Position numbers and translations under genes: made by a program. A stretch of 44,589 bases of DNA from Penium margaritaceum (Eukaryota > Streptophyta > Zygnematophyceae > Desmidiales > Peniaceae), in contig SZWC01007355.1 in the NCBI GenBank assembly GCA_023375785.1, positions 74,544 to 119,132 on the forward strand, given 5' to 3'. The notes beneath the pieces are model-generated. The model worked only from the letters and a program-made list of their open reading frames with translations. It had not been told where the DNA came from and did no database searches. Below are positions 1-9,570 of the stretch, in pieces (the stretch's first letter is position 1; each line of letters opens with the position of its first letter).

Positions 1-883
1 CATGACCTGCAGGGTGCTGTCGGCCACGTGCCCAAGGCGTCTGTGCCACAGCTTCGCAGTTGCTGCTCCCGCGTCTTTAGCCGCCACAGCAGGCGACATG
101 GATGGTGTCTTGGCGTTCGCCGATGGTGCAGCTTCTGCTCCTCCCTCTACCGCTCTAGCGTGCCCTTCCGCGCTCTTCGTCTGCAGAACGTAGAGCCCAT
201 CCGTTCGTGGCACCTTGGCGACAAGGTCTGACGCAGCGTAGGTAATCGTCACGTCCTCGTTCTTGAGGATGACGGCTTCCTTCTGTGTGAACACCACTGT
301 CATCGCGTGATCCGTAATCCGCAAGAAAGAGAGGAGGTTCGCGGCAAAAGTTGGCATGTAGACGACGTTCTGCAGCCGCAACTCCTTGTCGGCTCCGTTG
401 AGCCGCGTGTGCACGACCTTCTCTCCCTCACCAGCTGCGTACTCGATGCTGCCGTTGGCGCACCGGAACTTGGCCGTGGATGGTGTGAGGGACGAGAAGC
501 CACATGCCTCGCGAGAGGTGTGGTAGTCCGTGCCACTGTCGAGCCCGAAGGCTCCCGGCCGCAGTAGCGCAGAGCCCTTGGGAGGGGCCTTGCTCTCGAC
601 CATCATGCTCGTGGACATCGAGTCCACCTTCTTACTCACGTTGCTGCTCCCACCACCGCCTCCTTCCTTCTTTGGTGCGCGACACTCCCGCGCCCAATGC
701 CTGGCCTTGCCACAATTGTGGCACTTGCCCTTCTTCTTGCCGCTCTTCCCGCCGCCACTACCTCTACTGTTGCCATAAGAGGAGGTGCCTCCCGAGCCAC
801 TCGCATATGCGGCGTTGTTGATGACGCCGTTGTTGCGCCGCATGGCCTCGTTCCGGACAAACTCGGAGACACGAGGGTACGTG
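1..883 (-). CDS. Ty1/copia pol N-terminal part: zinc knuckle, protease, pre-integrase start (partial)
   Basis: The minus strand is open from the N at 884 to the window edge, with no stop in the frame whose codons begin at positions 1, 4, 7. In order it shows a Gly/Ser/Lys-rich linker, a perfect retroviral-type zinc knuckle C-x2-C-x4-H-x4-C (682-723, CHNCGKARHWAREC), then a retropepsin-like active site LDSGTDYH with the catalytic Asp at 538-540, then LWHRRLGH at 28-51, which is the start of the GAG-pre-integrase zinc-binding domain. This order is diagnostic of a Ty1/copia polyprotein: the zinc knuckle binds element RNA and the protease processes the polyprotein. Integrase, RT and RNase H must lie beyond the left edge. 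The coding stretch is visibly GC- and CpG-rich compared with the rest of the window and has no stops, so the copy looks young. The family call is certain; activity is unknown. Confidence 0.93.
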
Positions 884-884
884 N

Positions 885-1255
885 GCGAGGGAAGTTGACT
901 GGTACACGTTCGTCAGCTTGGTGTAAGCCTCAGCTGCCGTCGTGCACCCCTCGATGTGGGAGATTAGGGAGGGGCTTATGGACGTGACAAGGAGTGCGAG
1001 AGCAATGTCATTCCGCTCTTGCCACCCTGCGTATTTCGCGCTTGCCTCGTCCTCCGGTGCTACCTCCGTCCCTTTCAGCATGTTGAGGTACCCGCGCACG
1101 CGCATCACCACCTCAAACTGCCATTTCCACGTGCCGAAGGCTTTGCCATGGAAGCGTGCGATGGCGTTGGCCGCACCTAACTCGGCGGGCCGTGAGGTGA
1201 CTGGAACGATCTCTTGACCCCCCGGCATGATTGCGGTGTGGTCAAGGATGCTCAC
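885..1255 (-). CDS. Ty1/copia Gag N-terminal region (UBN2/DUF4219-like)
   Basis: The frame starts at an ATG at 1253-1255 and reads towards lower coordinates. It has the copia Gag pattern: a short N-terminus, FHGKAFGTWKWQFE followed by VRGYLNMLKGTE, then WQERNDIALALLVTSI and a TTAEAYTKL-like segment, matching the usual 'W...me..L' and 'a.e.W..L' blocks of UBN2-type Gag. Gag forms the virus-like particle. The frame is broken only at the single N at 884. Removing that one base (or replacing it by a multiple of three) puts this Gag in frame with the zinc knuckle and protease downstream, so the break looks like a sequencing or assembly join, not a mutation. The start is chosen because it is the first ATG of the conserved frame and the preceding sequence has the character of a leader. 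Confidence 0.9.
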
Positions 1256-2170
1256 TTAGTCTCTGTTGTTCTGCTTCGTTGAGGCCGATGTAGGCTGATG
1301 AGGCTGATGACTGCTACAGATTTTCAAGGTGTAGTCCGTTGCATACCCCTCCAGCCGATGGTCTCTTAGCTATTGTGGAGGAAGTGCTCCCACAGACAAG
1401 GGGTCATACCCACAAGGGCAGAGCGTAACCCGCTTAGGACTCGAGGGTCATACCAACAATGGCAGAGCGTATCCTCGTTCCTTGTCCGTGGAGAGCAAAA
1501 GTGGACCACGGGTCCAACCTGCGTCTGGTCTCTCACAATACGTACCTTGGTCCAAGTGGACCGACGATGAAGCAGATGGAGCAGTGGTGTCTTGTGTGCT
1601 GCGGAGGTACCTGTCACGTGAACTGAGCGGTGGTACAAAGAACTAAGTTTCCCGATCAGTGTGGGCCCATAACCCTTTGTCACTCCGCACTTGGCCACGG
1701 TCTAGAGTAAACGGCGCCGACAGGCAAACCGCCGACCGCCCTTGGTATTTCAACCAAGGTAGAGATCACCCACGGAGTGGTGTTTCCACACTGAAAGGTT
1801 CACTTAGCTTGTCCCAACCGTGGCCGGAGAGTGTTCCAAACTCTCACCCAACTGGCAATGCTACACACCAAAGTGTGCACTTGCACTTGTTCTTTACACT
1901 CTTTCTTGGTGGCCAACAAGGGATTAGTTTTCTCCCAAGTCTCAAGAGTAAGAGATGATGATACAATCACATGCAAATGACAGGCCTTGTATAGTCTCTG
2001 GTCAGTGCTCCCAGTGGCTCCTTGGAGGGACCTCCCCCCAAGGCTACCCTAGACAGTGTCATCAGTATTGATGACATGGCACCCTCTGTGACCGCCAAGT
2101 GGCGCTTGATCCACCTTGGACCTTAGAGGCTTCTAGGAAGCTTCCTTGGCCCTTTTTAGTCACAAAGAAA
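1256..2170 (-). mobile_element. Probable leader and 5' LTR of the minus-strand copia element
   Basis: This region lies immediately upstream of the Gag start, has no convincing gene, and shares the higher GC content of the element. Tentative features are a near-repeat of 30 bp (1401-1430 and 1445-1474) and a TGGTATGACC stretch (minus strand, about 1445-1454) that resembles only the first six bases of an initiator-tRNA-Met primer-binding site. I could not fix the LTR ends or find the second LTR, which would be outside the window, so the right boundary is approximate. The open frames at 1366-1698 and 1659-1958 have no recognisable domain and are taken as chance. Confidence 0.5.
1401..1474. repeat. 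Imperfect 30-bp direct repeat in copia leader
   Basis: Two copies, 1401-1430 and 1445-1474, share gggtcatacc, aca, ggcagagcgta and cc, and differ at only a few positions. The offset is 44 bp. Confidence 0.8.
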
Positions 2171-2173
2171 ACT

Positions 2174-2243
2174 TGGTCCTGGGAGGATTCGACTCCGGAC
2201 CTCTCGCTTGCGAGATGGCACATTCACCCACTAGGCTATAGGA
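2174..2243 (-). ncRNA. tRNA-like sequence (tRNA pseudogene or SINE head) with pol III boxes
   Basis: On the minus strand an A box TAGCCTAGTGG (2228-2238) fits the TRGYnnAnnnG consensus. A B-box-like GAGTCGAATCC (2185-2195) matches GGTTCGAnnCC at 9 of 11 positions. They are about 32 bp apart, the normal tRNA spacing. Between them is an anticodon-arm-like palindrome (TCTCGCaaGCGAGA), and a short TTTT run that could end pol III transcription follows the B box at 2168-2171. The acceptor stem does not pair well, so it is not a functional tRNA; a tRNA-derived SINE or pseudogene is the best reading. Confidence 0.6.
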
Positions 2244-2640
2244 AGTTGTCCTAAGGAGCATACACCATGTACACTACCAAGAGTAGACCAAGGGGACTTA
2301 CTCCACAAAGATGAGTAGTGCATGCCTTGTCTCTCTTAGCCTCTCTTGCATGTCGCTGGGGGACTTGCGCTACAAGCGCAGTGCATACCCAGTCTAAATC
2401 TTCCGCTGATTGGACCAGGGGCATACACAGAACATAACAAAAACATGATGGGGTATTTTACAACAGAATTTTCTCTCTATAATGAAGCATTGTGAGATAG
2501 GAAAACTTACTAATGTCCTCAAAATGACATGCCCTGTGCGTAAGGACACACCCAAGAAGGGAAAGTCATGGCTATAATGGGATACGTTTCCATTACGTTG
2601 GTCCTTCATGAATTCCATACAAGGAATGCCCCCTCCCCCT

Positions 2641-2665
2641 CCACACACACACACACACACACACA
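2641..2665. repeat. (CA)n microsatellite
   Basis: About twelve uninterrupted CA dinucleotides. Confidence 0.95.
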
Positions 2666-3529
2666 AATTGGGGAGAAGGTCCATAAAACGACCATGCATG
2701 CACTCAATGTGCTCATAGGCTGCACGGAACATGGAGCGAAAGTTTGGTGAGGTGGTGCATCTTCAAGTTTTACAGCATGGCATCAAAATTGAAGAGCATA
2801 TGGAGACCACCAGTTGTGCCATATTTATCTACAAGGGAGAATTCAACCAAATACTTTGGAACAAAATTGATCTCCAACAGATATCACAAAAAAATCTTCT
2901 CTAGGGAATCTTTAGGTTAGGGCAGGATCAGTTTTGACTACGATGAGTTTCTTTCCACGAATAGACACCTCTTTTGACTGCGGTGTAGTTGAACCAAACT
3001 TTGCTGACCCGGAAGGTCATGAGGAGGCATATGAAGTCCCTTCATTGTGGGGTTGATTCAATTTACGTACATTGCCAAATGCATGTACAATGGCTTTATG
3101 GATGTCAGTACCATAGCATCTACTGGTTTTTGTTTGTTTGATGTTGTGTTTGAGGACTATATTCTCTACAAGTGTCTGAAAGGCATATGGAAGTACTCTA
3201 CCGATTGAAAATACAGACTGAATGCAATAGAAAAGAAAAAAATTCAGTACATCTTGTTGTCACTTGAAAAACATGCCTTAAAACATACCCTTAAAATCAA
3301 TTCTCTCACTTGACCTTGTTTAAAGAAGGATGCTTGTTTTCTATATTCTGATGGAAAGCAAAACATCCTAACAAGAATTTTCAAGCTAAACAGTCTATCA
3401 AAGGTTTCCTGAATGGAACCCTTCTGTGATTGCATAAGAGGAGTAGAATTCAGGAACTGGTAGACCAACTTATGGAATCATTTAGTGTAATTTGTAAGTG
3501 TTCGGTCACAGTTACACGGAAAAAACATC
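2666..3529. other. No recognisable gene
   Basis: AT-rich sequence with scattered stops in all frames. The open frame on the minus strand at 3244-3468 has no recognised motif. Confidence 0.6.
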
Positions 3530-4990
3530 CCAAATGTGTTCCTTATGACTTCTAACACATTGATTGTGATCATGGTATTCCCCTTTCGTGAATAAGATAT
3601 TATGAACACTTTGTTTGTGTATTTTTTGCACTGACAATGAGATTGGTATCTTGGCCAACCTTGTTAAAAGCAAAGTGCTTTTAACAAGGACATGAGCGGC
3701 AACCTATGGTACCCATTTCAGAAAGAGTTCCATAGATGGCGGTTGAGACCAAGATCATCTAGGTCGGAGCATTATGGTGTCTGATGATGGACTTTTAACG
3801 GCAATTGAGTTGCAAGACAGCCTGTGCTGCCTCCTTCAAAGATAAGTGCAATATTTCATTAGGCGTAGAGGTGTGCTGAGTGACCATGTCTTAGGACCTT
3901 GGTACCTCCCAATCCTAAGACAAGTCTAGCATGCGAGTTGCATGGGCTTGGTGGAGTTTGGTTGAGTTTAGCCAACCAACCCAAGGTGTGCTAAAAATGG
4001 TCTAGTAGAACTGCGCGTGGTCATGAACACGTGGTTGCATTTGGAAGGACTGATGTTCCAATCCTGGATTTTAGGTATTGAAAGTATTGTACGGAAGGCC
4101 CTGGGAAAAAATCCCCTTGGAAGAGATCACGTCCAAAAGCCATGAGAAGTATTGAGTGGACCTGGACAGTTCTCACGGGAACACCTGATAATATCACAAG
4201 GAAGCTCCTTGCCAAGGGAGGGAGGCTTCACCAAAATATCTTACTAAACACGTACCACACGGAATGTGGGAAAATTCGTCCTACGTACCCTCTTTTAAAC
4301 TTGCAGGACATTGTTGACAGTGTACATGCCAAAGGCATCCACCATGTTGCTGATACACATGTGTGATGTGTCTTCGGTAAAGACTCACCAACACTTGTGC
4401 GGATTATACAAAGATAGTATGTGTGTCATCTTTGCAAGAGCTTAGAGAGCATGTGATGAACACTGAATGTTGTAAGCAAATGACCATAATCACAAAAACC
4501 ACATATGTGTGCGGTTAATTGTGTGTGAACATGACGCAACTGTGTCATGGATGACAAGAGTTCACACATGCAATCATAATTACGCTTCTGGTTGCATGGT
4601 TTGCATAATAGAGTACTCAATGACCAAACCTCCATGAGCAAAGATGAACCAAGACGGTTAAAAGTAAGAGTAGCATATGGACGATTCTTTACGGTTGAAA
4701 ATGGTAGTAAAAAAACATTGGGTAGTTCAAGTACTCCACGTTTCAAGGAGCCAAAGCCAAGAAATATACATGTGGGCTTGATTCTAGTTCCACTCTAGCC
4801 TGAAAAGTATCTTTAGGGCCAGATTTGAGGCGCAAGGAGTACCGCGATGGAAAATCAATTGTGTCACTTCTCCTCCACTCCTAGAACATTGCTAGAGTCA
4901 TTCTTCTAGTCTGGCAATGCCACGTGAAACAATTAGGATTAGGTTGCATGTTTTCAACAATGATCTATGAAGACCCTGTTCATTTTTTTG
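3530..4990 (+). repeat. Dispersed repeat family R, copy 1
   Basis: This stretch aligns in order with 34600-36060. Shared blocks include the words around catgaacacgtggttgc (4022 vs 35076), gaagctcctt (4201 vs 35261), gggaaaattc and gtaccctctt (4268-4292 vs 35328-35352), gatacacatgtgt (4351 vs 35413), and gatgacaagagttca (4551 vs 35612). By eye identity is roughly 70 % with many small indels. Faint protein conservation shows near 4590-4665: HGLHNRVLND here against HGVHHEVLND in copy 2, followed by PRR. I do not recognise the family; it could be the remains of an element's coding region or an old segmental duplication. Strand is arbitrary. Confidence 0.7.
3659..3689. repeat. Perfect 14-bp inverted repeat with 3-nt loop
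   Basis: Left arm CCTTGTTAAAAGCA at 3659-3672, loop AAG, right arm TGCTTTTAACAAGG at 3676-3689, every base paired. It lies near the start of dispersed-repeat copy 1. The matching part of copy 2 does not keep it. Confidence 0.9.
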
Positions 4991-5492
4991 TTACGCGTTG
5001 TAGCCGACATGCCTGAGGCGGCCTGTCATTTTGTCTCCATGGACTATTATTCTTAGAGCCTATATTTTGGTTCCACAGTTAGTTGCAAAATGGACCACGT
5101 CCATTACAATGGATGTGCTAGACTTCAATTGAATGGTACCTTGACATCCTTGAAACCCTCCACCTCTACGTGAGTTTCTTGAAACAACTATTCATGGCGT
5201 GACAACTCACGCGCTGCTTGCCTTATGCGCCTAATACCTCAAGCATGCCCCATTCCTATTTCCTCACTTATAAAACATTTTCTTTACACTTAACGACTTT
5301 CATCAAAGGGAGAGCATTCCACATCATAAACTACTCAAGTTTCCCATTTTCCCAGATTTTCTTCTGCTTCTCAACTTATACTTGATCACTGTCTCTTTTT
5401 TCTTTGGCATCATAAAACAATTCTCTTCTATGGGGAAAACACTTGAACCAAGCACGTCATTCTTTCAACTCGTAAAAACTACGGTGTATTGA

Positions 5493-5545
5493 TATGCCTT
5501 GCTCAGCTGGTGCACTTGGTAGATTGCAGGTTCAGAAGTTGCTTT
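5493..5545 (+). ncRNA. Possible tRNA-derived SINE head, internally deleted
   Basis: The A-box-like TTGCTCAGCTGG (5499-5510) is followed by agattgcaGGTTCAGAAG (B-box-like, 5529-5538) and a T run. The spacing is shorter than in a tRNA. The agattg-aggtt-gaag core is shared with the clearer unit at 29729-29781, which suggests one SINE family. Confidence 0.35.
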
Positions 5546-5757
5546 TTGTGGTTTTTTAGTGTCCTCCAAATACTTATAAGTATTCCTATCATGAACAACA
5601 TTCACATTTGGTATCACACATTATAGTCAAAGTGTTGCAGTTTTCCCGTTGTGTATGCTCTTGATTAAGAAGNACTAGCATGCAAGGCAGGTCCAAGAAC
5701 AAAAAGGGTATGGCTAGGGAGAAATGGCAACTGATATACATACAACATAAACAATTG

Positions 5758-6210
5758 TCACACACGTTTTTTAAGATTCAAGCCACGGCAGCTACGTTTT
5801 CCCTTGATCAGCCCAACACCAATTTTTTTTAGTGCAACTCGATGCACAAACATCCCAATGTAGCACCGTCTGATGCTAGGGATGTAAAATCTTGACTTAA
5901 ACTTAACAAATCCATGCATATCCTGGTCCAAAAGTGCATGGTGGATACATAATGCAAAGTAATGCAAATGGGCCCTTGCACAATCCACCAAGAAAATCCT
6001 ATTGGTTGTTGAAAAATAGCAAAGTACCCGAGGATGTTGGATTTCCGTAGTAGCTATCCAGTTACACCTAGCGGCACGTGGGTGGTTCACAAGGATGAGG
6101 TGCGCGGCAATAGAATTTGAGGACTTGGGAAAAATGGATGATTCAATAGGTGTGACAAGTGTAATAGTGAAAAGCCCATAACAAAAATGACAGGAATCAC
6201 GATGAGGCAT
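5758..6210 (-). CDS. Unrecognised 150-codon open frame
   Basis: An ATG-to-stop frame of 150 codons. The translation is rich in Cys, His and hydrophobic residues but shows no motif I can assign, no signal peptide and no clear repeat. It lies just beyond the integrase end of the gypsy fossil on the same strand. It may therefore be sequence downstream of that element or a chance frame. The low certainty reflects the absence of any family match by eye. Confidence 0.15.
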   Translation of the reverse strand: MPHRDSCHFCYGLFTITLVTPIESSIFPKSSNSIAAHLILVNHPRAARCNWIATTEIQHPRVLCYFSTTNRIFLVDCARAHLHYFALCIHHALLDQDMHGFVKFKSRFYIPSIRRCYIGMFVHRVALKKIGVGLIKGKRSCRGLNLKKRV

Positions 6211-6544
6211 ATGTTGGGACTTCAGTGCTCAATTTGATCAAAGCGTGCGATGTCACGTCTGAAGTGGTGGCTTTGAAGAGCTCCACACAAAAAAAATTGG
6301 GGGCTTTGAGAATATCAAGATGTGGTTTCATAAAAGTATAGCGCTCTTGAGAAGTCAATGGAACTCTATGAAAACATTGGTACAGTTCACGATACTTCTT
6401 CTAGAAAGTGGTCGAAGTTGCCAGAATTTTTGACAACCAGACACCGGAGGTCAGGGCCCTCGGCCAAATTGCGCAAGAATTCTTAGATTGACCCTCGGTG
6501 GGCCATGAGTGTAATGAAAAAAAACACCCAATCATGGAGTTTAG

Positions 6545-6735
6545 GGACATTTGTACATCAGGGACATAACACCTCCCCTTGTTTTAACCATGAAGCCTCC
6601 ATGCATTGGCAAACGTAGGCCAGTGATAACAAAGATAGCTATCCATGCCCAAGTGTCCACCCAACCGGGTGTCGCGACACTCCAATAACATCTTACACAA
6701 CTCCTCAATTGGTGGTATGACAAAATGGCAAGTGA
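6545..6735 (-). pseudogene. Gypsy integrase H2C2-type zinc-binding region (fossil)
   Basis: The frame contains PIEELCKMLLECRDT, RLGGHLGMDSY and HWPTFANAW, matching the integrase zinc-finger pattern 'cHDtp.gGHlG..kT....fyWP.m'. The first His of the HHCC quartet is Arg (CRDT in place of CHDT), and an in-frame TAA follows the WP block. In an intact integrase this domain binds zinc and helps the enzyme multimerise on LTR ends. The later CYVPDVQ-like segment may be what is left of the two cysteines. The catalytic DDE core is not recognisable further down. Confidence 0.8.
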
Positions 6736-6884
6736 TTTGATGTTGTCAGTAAGGGTCGTCGAACTAGAACTTGGTCTTGTCGTACCTGCGAGACTCCTCG
6801 TAACCCTTTGCAAACACTCTCACAAGGTACATGTCTCGTTCAACGCGCAACATGCTGATCTCGACCATCATGTCTGGTGGCTGA

Positions 6885-7345
6885 CTCAGAGCATCTGCTA
6901 GATCTATTTTTCCATGTCGGTACTTGATGTCGTAGTCAAGCTGTCCTCAAGGAACTCCATCCATGGAGTTTTTCAATGGCTCAAATTTGGCAGAGCCTTG
7001 AGATGTTTCAGCGCATGGTAGTCGGTGAGGACGGTGCATCTCAGGAATTCCATGTAACACCGCCATGTCTTAAATATGTGCACGACTGCGAGAATTTTGT
7101 TTTCGTGCACCACATAGTTGATCTCTAGCCCATGTAGTTTTTGCGACATGTACCTAGTCGGTGTTCTCCACCACTGTTGTCTTGGAGGATAACAGCTCCA
7201 ATTGCTGCATTGGATATGTCTGTGGCCATAATGTATTCCACCTTTCAATTTGCCAATTATAGGGTTGACGCCGAGGTTAGAGAGGTTTTCAGAGAGTTGA
7301 ACACTTCTTGGTTGCTGTCTCACCAAATCCACTTGGTGGTTTAGC
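6885..7345 (-). pseudogene. Gypsy RNase H and connection region (fossil)
   Basis: The frame shows YMSQKLHGLEINYVVHENK then ILAVVHIFKTWRCYM and TVLTDYHALKHL. These match the gypsy RNase H pattern 'y.SrkL...E.nY...dkElLAiv.al..WR.Yl...f.v.TDh.aLk.L'. After a frame change, near 6885-6945, comes LDYDIKYRHGKIDLADALSQ, the 'ydf.I.YrpGk.NvvADALSR' tail. RNase H removes the RNA strand during reverse transcription. The open frame at 6973-7332 covers most of it. The neighbouring segment at 7340-7480 keeps a FYSYYHRFI-like block, the end of the RT domain (FLGf.nYYRrFI). Confidence 0.9.
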
Positions 7346-7479
7346 GAATGAGATCGGTAAGAGGCACTGAAATTGGGGCATAGTTCTTTATGAATCGATG
7401 GTAGTAGCTATAGAACATGAAAAAGACTTGGATGTCCTGAACGTTGGTCAGTGTGGGTCAATCACTGACCCCCTCCAAT

Positions 7480-8290
7480 TTCTTTGGATCCATGATCATC
7501 CGTCTGCCACCGATGATGTCGCCCCAAGACTCAAAGGAACGGCAATCAAAGTTGTAGTCTAAGGATTTTCTGAAAACTTTCTCTCATTGCAATATCTCCC
7601 TGAAGTTTGTACACATAACCATTATGCTCCTCAAGAGTGCTGGTATACATCAGGATGTTGTTGCGAGATAGGATGACAACATCATCGAGGTATGGACAGA
7701 GTTATGGGGGCATTTGTAATTCTGAACTGCATAACCGTGAACTCGAAGTGGATGTATTCGGTATGGAACAACGCCTTCTTGATGTGCTTGTCGGATAAGC
7801 AGATCTGATCATAGCCATTGTGTAGGTCAATTTTGGTGAAGATCCATTTCCCATGGAGTTTGCCAAAAATCTTGTTTGCTCATAGAAGAGGGTAATGGTT
7901 CTTGATTGTGAATTTGTTCAACATTTTTTGTTCCACATAAATATGAATCTCACCATTTTTCTTTTTTCATGAAATCTACAAGTGACGCATAGGGTGACGT
8001 GGAGGGGCCGATGAACACTTGACCAAGCATCTCCTCAGTTTGCTTTTTCATTTCTTTCAACTCACGTTTGCTCATCCAATACATCCCCTTCACCATTGGT
8101 TTGCTACCCTGCTTTATTTTTATCATGTGGTTGATGTTTTGTTATGGAGGTAGCTCTCAAGGTACTTCGTCACGTAAAATCCCTTTGAGCTCCTTGACAA
8201 GCAGTGCAAATTCCTGTGGAACTACTACCAATTAGTCAGGGGTTTAGGCCAATGTGGTTGCCTTTGCGGCTGTTATTTCTTCCGCTGTGC
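7480..8290 (-). pseudogene. Gypsy reverse transcriptase (fossil)
   Basis: Fragments in order from high to low coordinates: HMIKIKQGSKPMVKGMYWMS, ELKEMKKQTEEML, FIGPSTSPYASLV and FMKKEKW, which match 'H.I.l.pGs.P....YRms..El.ElkkQleelL..GfI.pS.SPyas.v.fvkKk'. The catalytic box YLDD is intact at 7681-7692, followed by VVILS, then a degenerate 'fLG..i...G...DP.K' block near 7470-7530. There are several TGA and other stops and frame changes between blocks. The enzyme would copy element RNA to cDNA; this copy cannot. Confidence 0.9.
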
Positions 8291-8600
8291 CATGTGGACT
8301 AGCCATGCCTTGGCTCCACGTTCCACATATCTTTTGGACATGTCCAAAGATATTGGCTGGCGTCTTGTGACTGTCACAGTTTTATATAATTCTGCCGCCT
8401 ATACTGCTTTACGTAACTGCCCTTGCATCCCGTGGGTCACTCAATCAGAGGCATGTATCTTGTCTACAAATTTTGCTGATGTAGACTGATTCTCTACTAC
8501 ACTCTACTTGTGGATTGTGTCGGTAGAGGAAATCTTGTCCGAAGATGTTTTGTGGTCAGTCATTGGACAAGTTCTTAGTATGACATGGAAATTTCCTATT
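8290..8600 (-). pseudogene. Gypsy protease C-terminal part and linker to RT (fossil)
   Basis: The frame over 8465-8560 gives IFGQDFLYRHNPQVEC then SRESVYISK, matching the end of gypsy retropepsins ('iLG.DFL....p.idw....i.l'). Nearer the RT, at about 8160-8240, EFALLVKELKGILRDEVP matches the conserved 'l..ef.dvF.delP.gLPp' linker. The DSGA/DTGA active site itself is not recognisable upstream. Confidence 0.75.
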
Positions 8601-9069
8601 TTTAGTCAGAGAAGTTTGCTAACTTAGTGGACTATAGTCGTCCATCAAAGTTTTTGCTTTCAAACACCCCTGGTTTGTTCAAGCTTTTGAACCATGTCGT
8701 TTCATGGAAATTTGTGAGAAGATTGTCTATATAGTGTTGGTGGTACTGTTCTTAAAATTTTACGAGCCCTTGGTTCTCCTTGTAGTAACATTACCGGTTG
8801 GTCCTTCTCGTAGCCCCAGTCATGTATTCCAATCTCAAGAACCCTTCATGGCAGCAATGTGAGTCGCATAGATGGGCAATCGGTTGGTGCAAGACTTTTT
8901 GACCGCACAAGAGGTCCGGCATTTACTCTTTCCCTTTTCCATTTCTCGACTCCTTGTTTCTTCTTTGTGAATTCATCCCTTTTTGGCCACTTGATGTCGT
9001 ATTTGGTAATTGCACGAGAAGTGTCCCGCAACAGAGTTGTTAATCGAATTAATTGAGGGCTTCAGTCTC

Positions 9070-9304
9070 AAATCAAGATGAGTTTTCTATCAGTAGTGAA
9101 TTCTGAGATTGTGGTTTGGGGGTCAACAGCAATTGGATTTCTGCATCCAATCATCGTACTTGACATTATCAATGCAATCAGTTGTTCCAATAATTCATGG
9201 TCACCATAGATGTGAAACATGGCGGCTTTGTGTTCATTATCATGCATGAGGTCATTGTTGTAGAAATTGGGTTCTTCGAGGGTGAGGTCATTGTCGGTGA
9301 TGAT
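9070..9304 (-). pseudogene. Open segment upstream of the gypsy protease, perhaps Gag-Pol linker
   Basis: About 78 codons are open on the minus strand from the N at 9306 to a TGA near 9067-9069. The translation is acidic and hydrophilic (NDLTLEEPNFYNNDL, HELLEQLIALI). It is collinear with the gypsy fossil, so I infer it is the upstream part of the same polyprotein. No zinc knuckle or other domain is visible. The frame is cut off at the contig-joint N. Confidence 0.35.
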
Positions 9305-9338
9305 TNTTGAGGTTTGAAGTTCATGTCCTCACAAGGGG

Positions 9339-9405
<67 letters not shown>

Positions 9406-9408
9406 GAT
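9339..9408. repeat. (GA)n microsatellite in LTR 1
   Basis: Nearly pure GA of about 70 bp with an interruption (gaagag). The corresponding tract in LTR 2 is about 40 bp, and LTR 3 carries it as CT on the plus strand. Confidence 0.95.
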
Positions 9409-9510
9409 GAATGCTACTCACTCGCAGCCTGTGACGCTTTAGTTGCCACTGGCCCTTTAGCTTCCTGGTGAGCCTTCATTTTCCGAGACGCCCTTCAGCT
9501 GGCCTGGAGG

Positions 9511-9570
9511 GTTATGCAACTACCGAGGAAGTTATGCAACCACCCAGGTGGTTTTGCAACTCCCTGCAAC
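9511..9570 (+). repeat. 20-bp tandem repeat, three units, inside LTR 1
   Basis: Units start with gttatgcaac at 9511 and 9531 and gttttgcaac at 9551, each followed by ten more variable bases. The spacing is exactly 20 bp. LTR 2 has the same three, LTR 3 has four and LTR 4 has two. Confidence 0.9.

Larger units (their letters stand above)
6450..9305 (-). mobile_element. Decayed Ty3/gypsy retrotransposon internal region
   Basis: Reading the minus strand from 9305 down to about 6450 gives, in the canonical Ty3/gypsy order, a protease C-terminal segment, reverse transcriptase, RNase H, the connection motif before integrase, and the integrase zinc-binding region. The fragments occur in several frames and are split by many stops and indels, so this is an inactive fossil. 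No LTR or PBS is found for it. Its right side ends exactly at the N at 9306, where the copia LTR unit begins. Its left side fades out before the integrase catalytic core. Confidence 0.9.

Noticed and set aside
1366..1698. 110-codon minus frame as a gene
   Set aside because: It overlaps the internal 30-bp repeats of the copia leader and has no recognisable domain.
2174..2243. Functional tRNA gene
   Set aside because: The acceptor stem does not pair, the B box has two mismatches and the anticodon loop lacks the usual T33.
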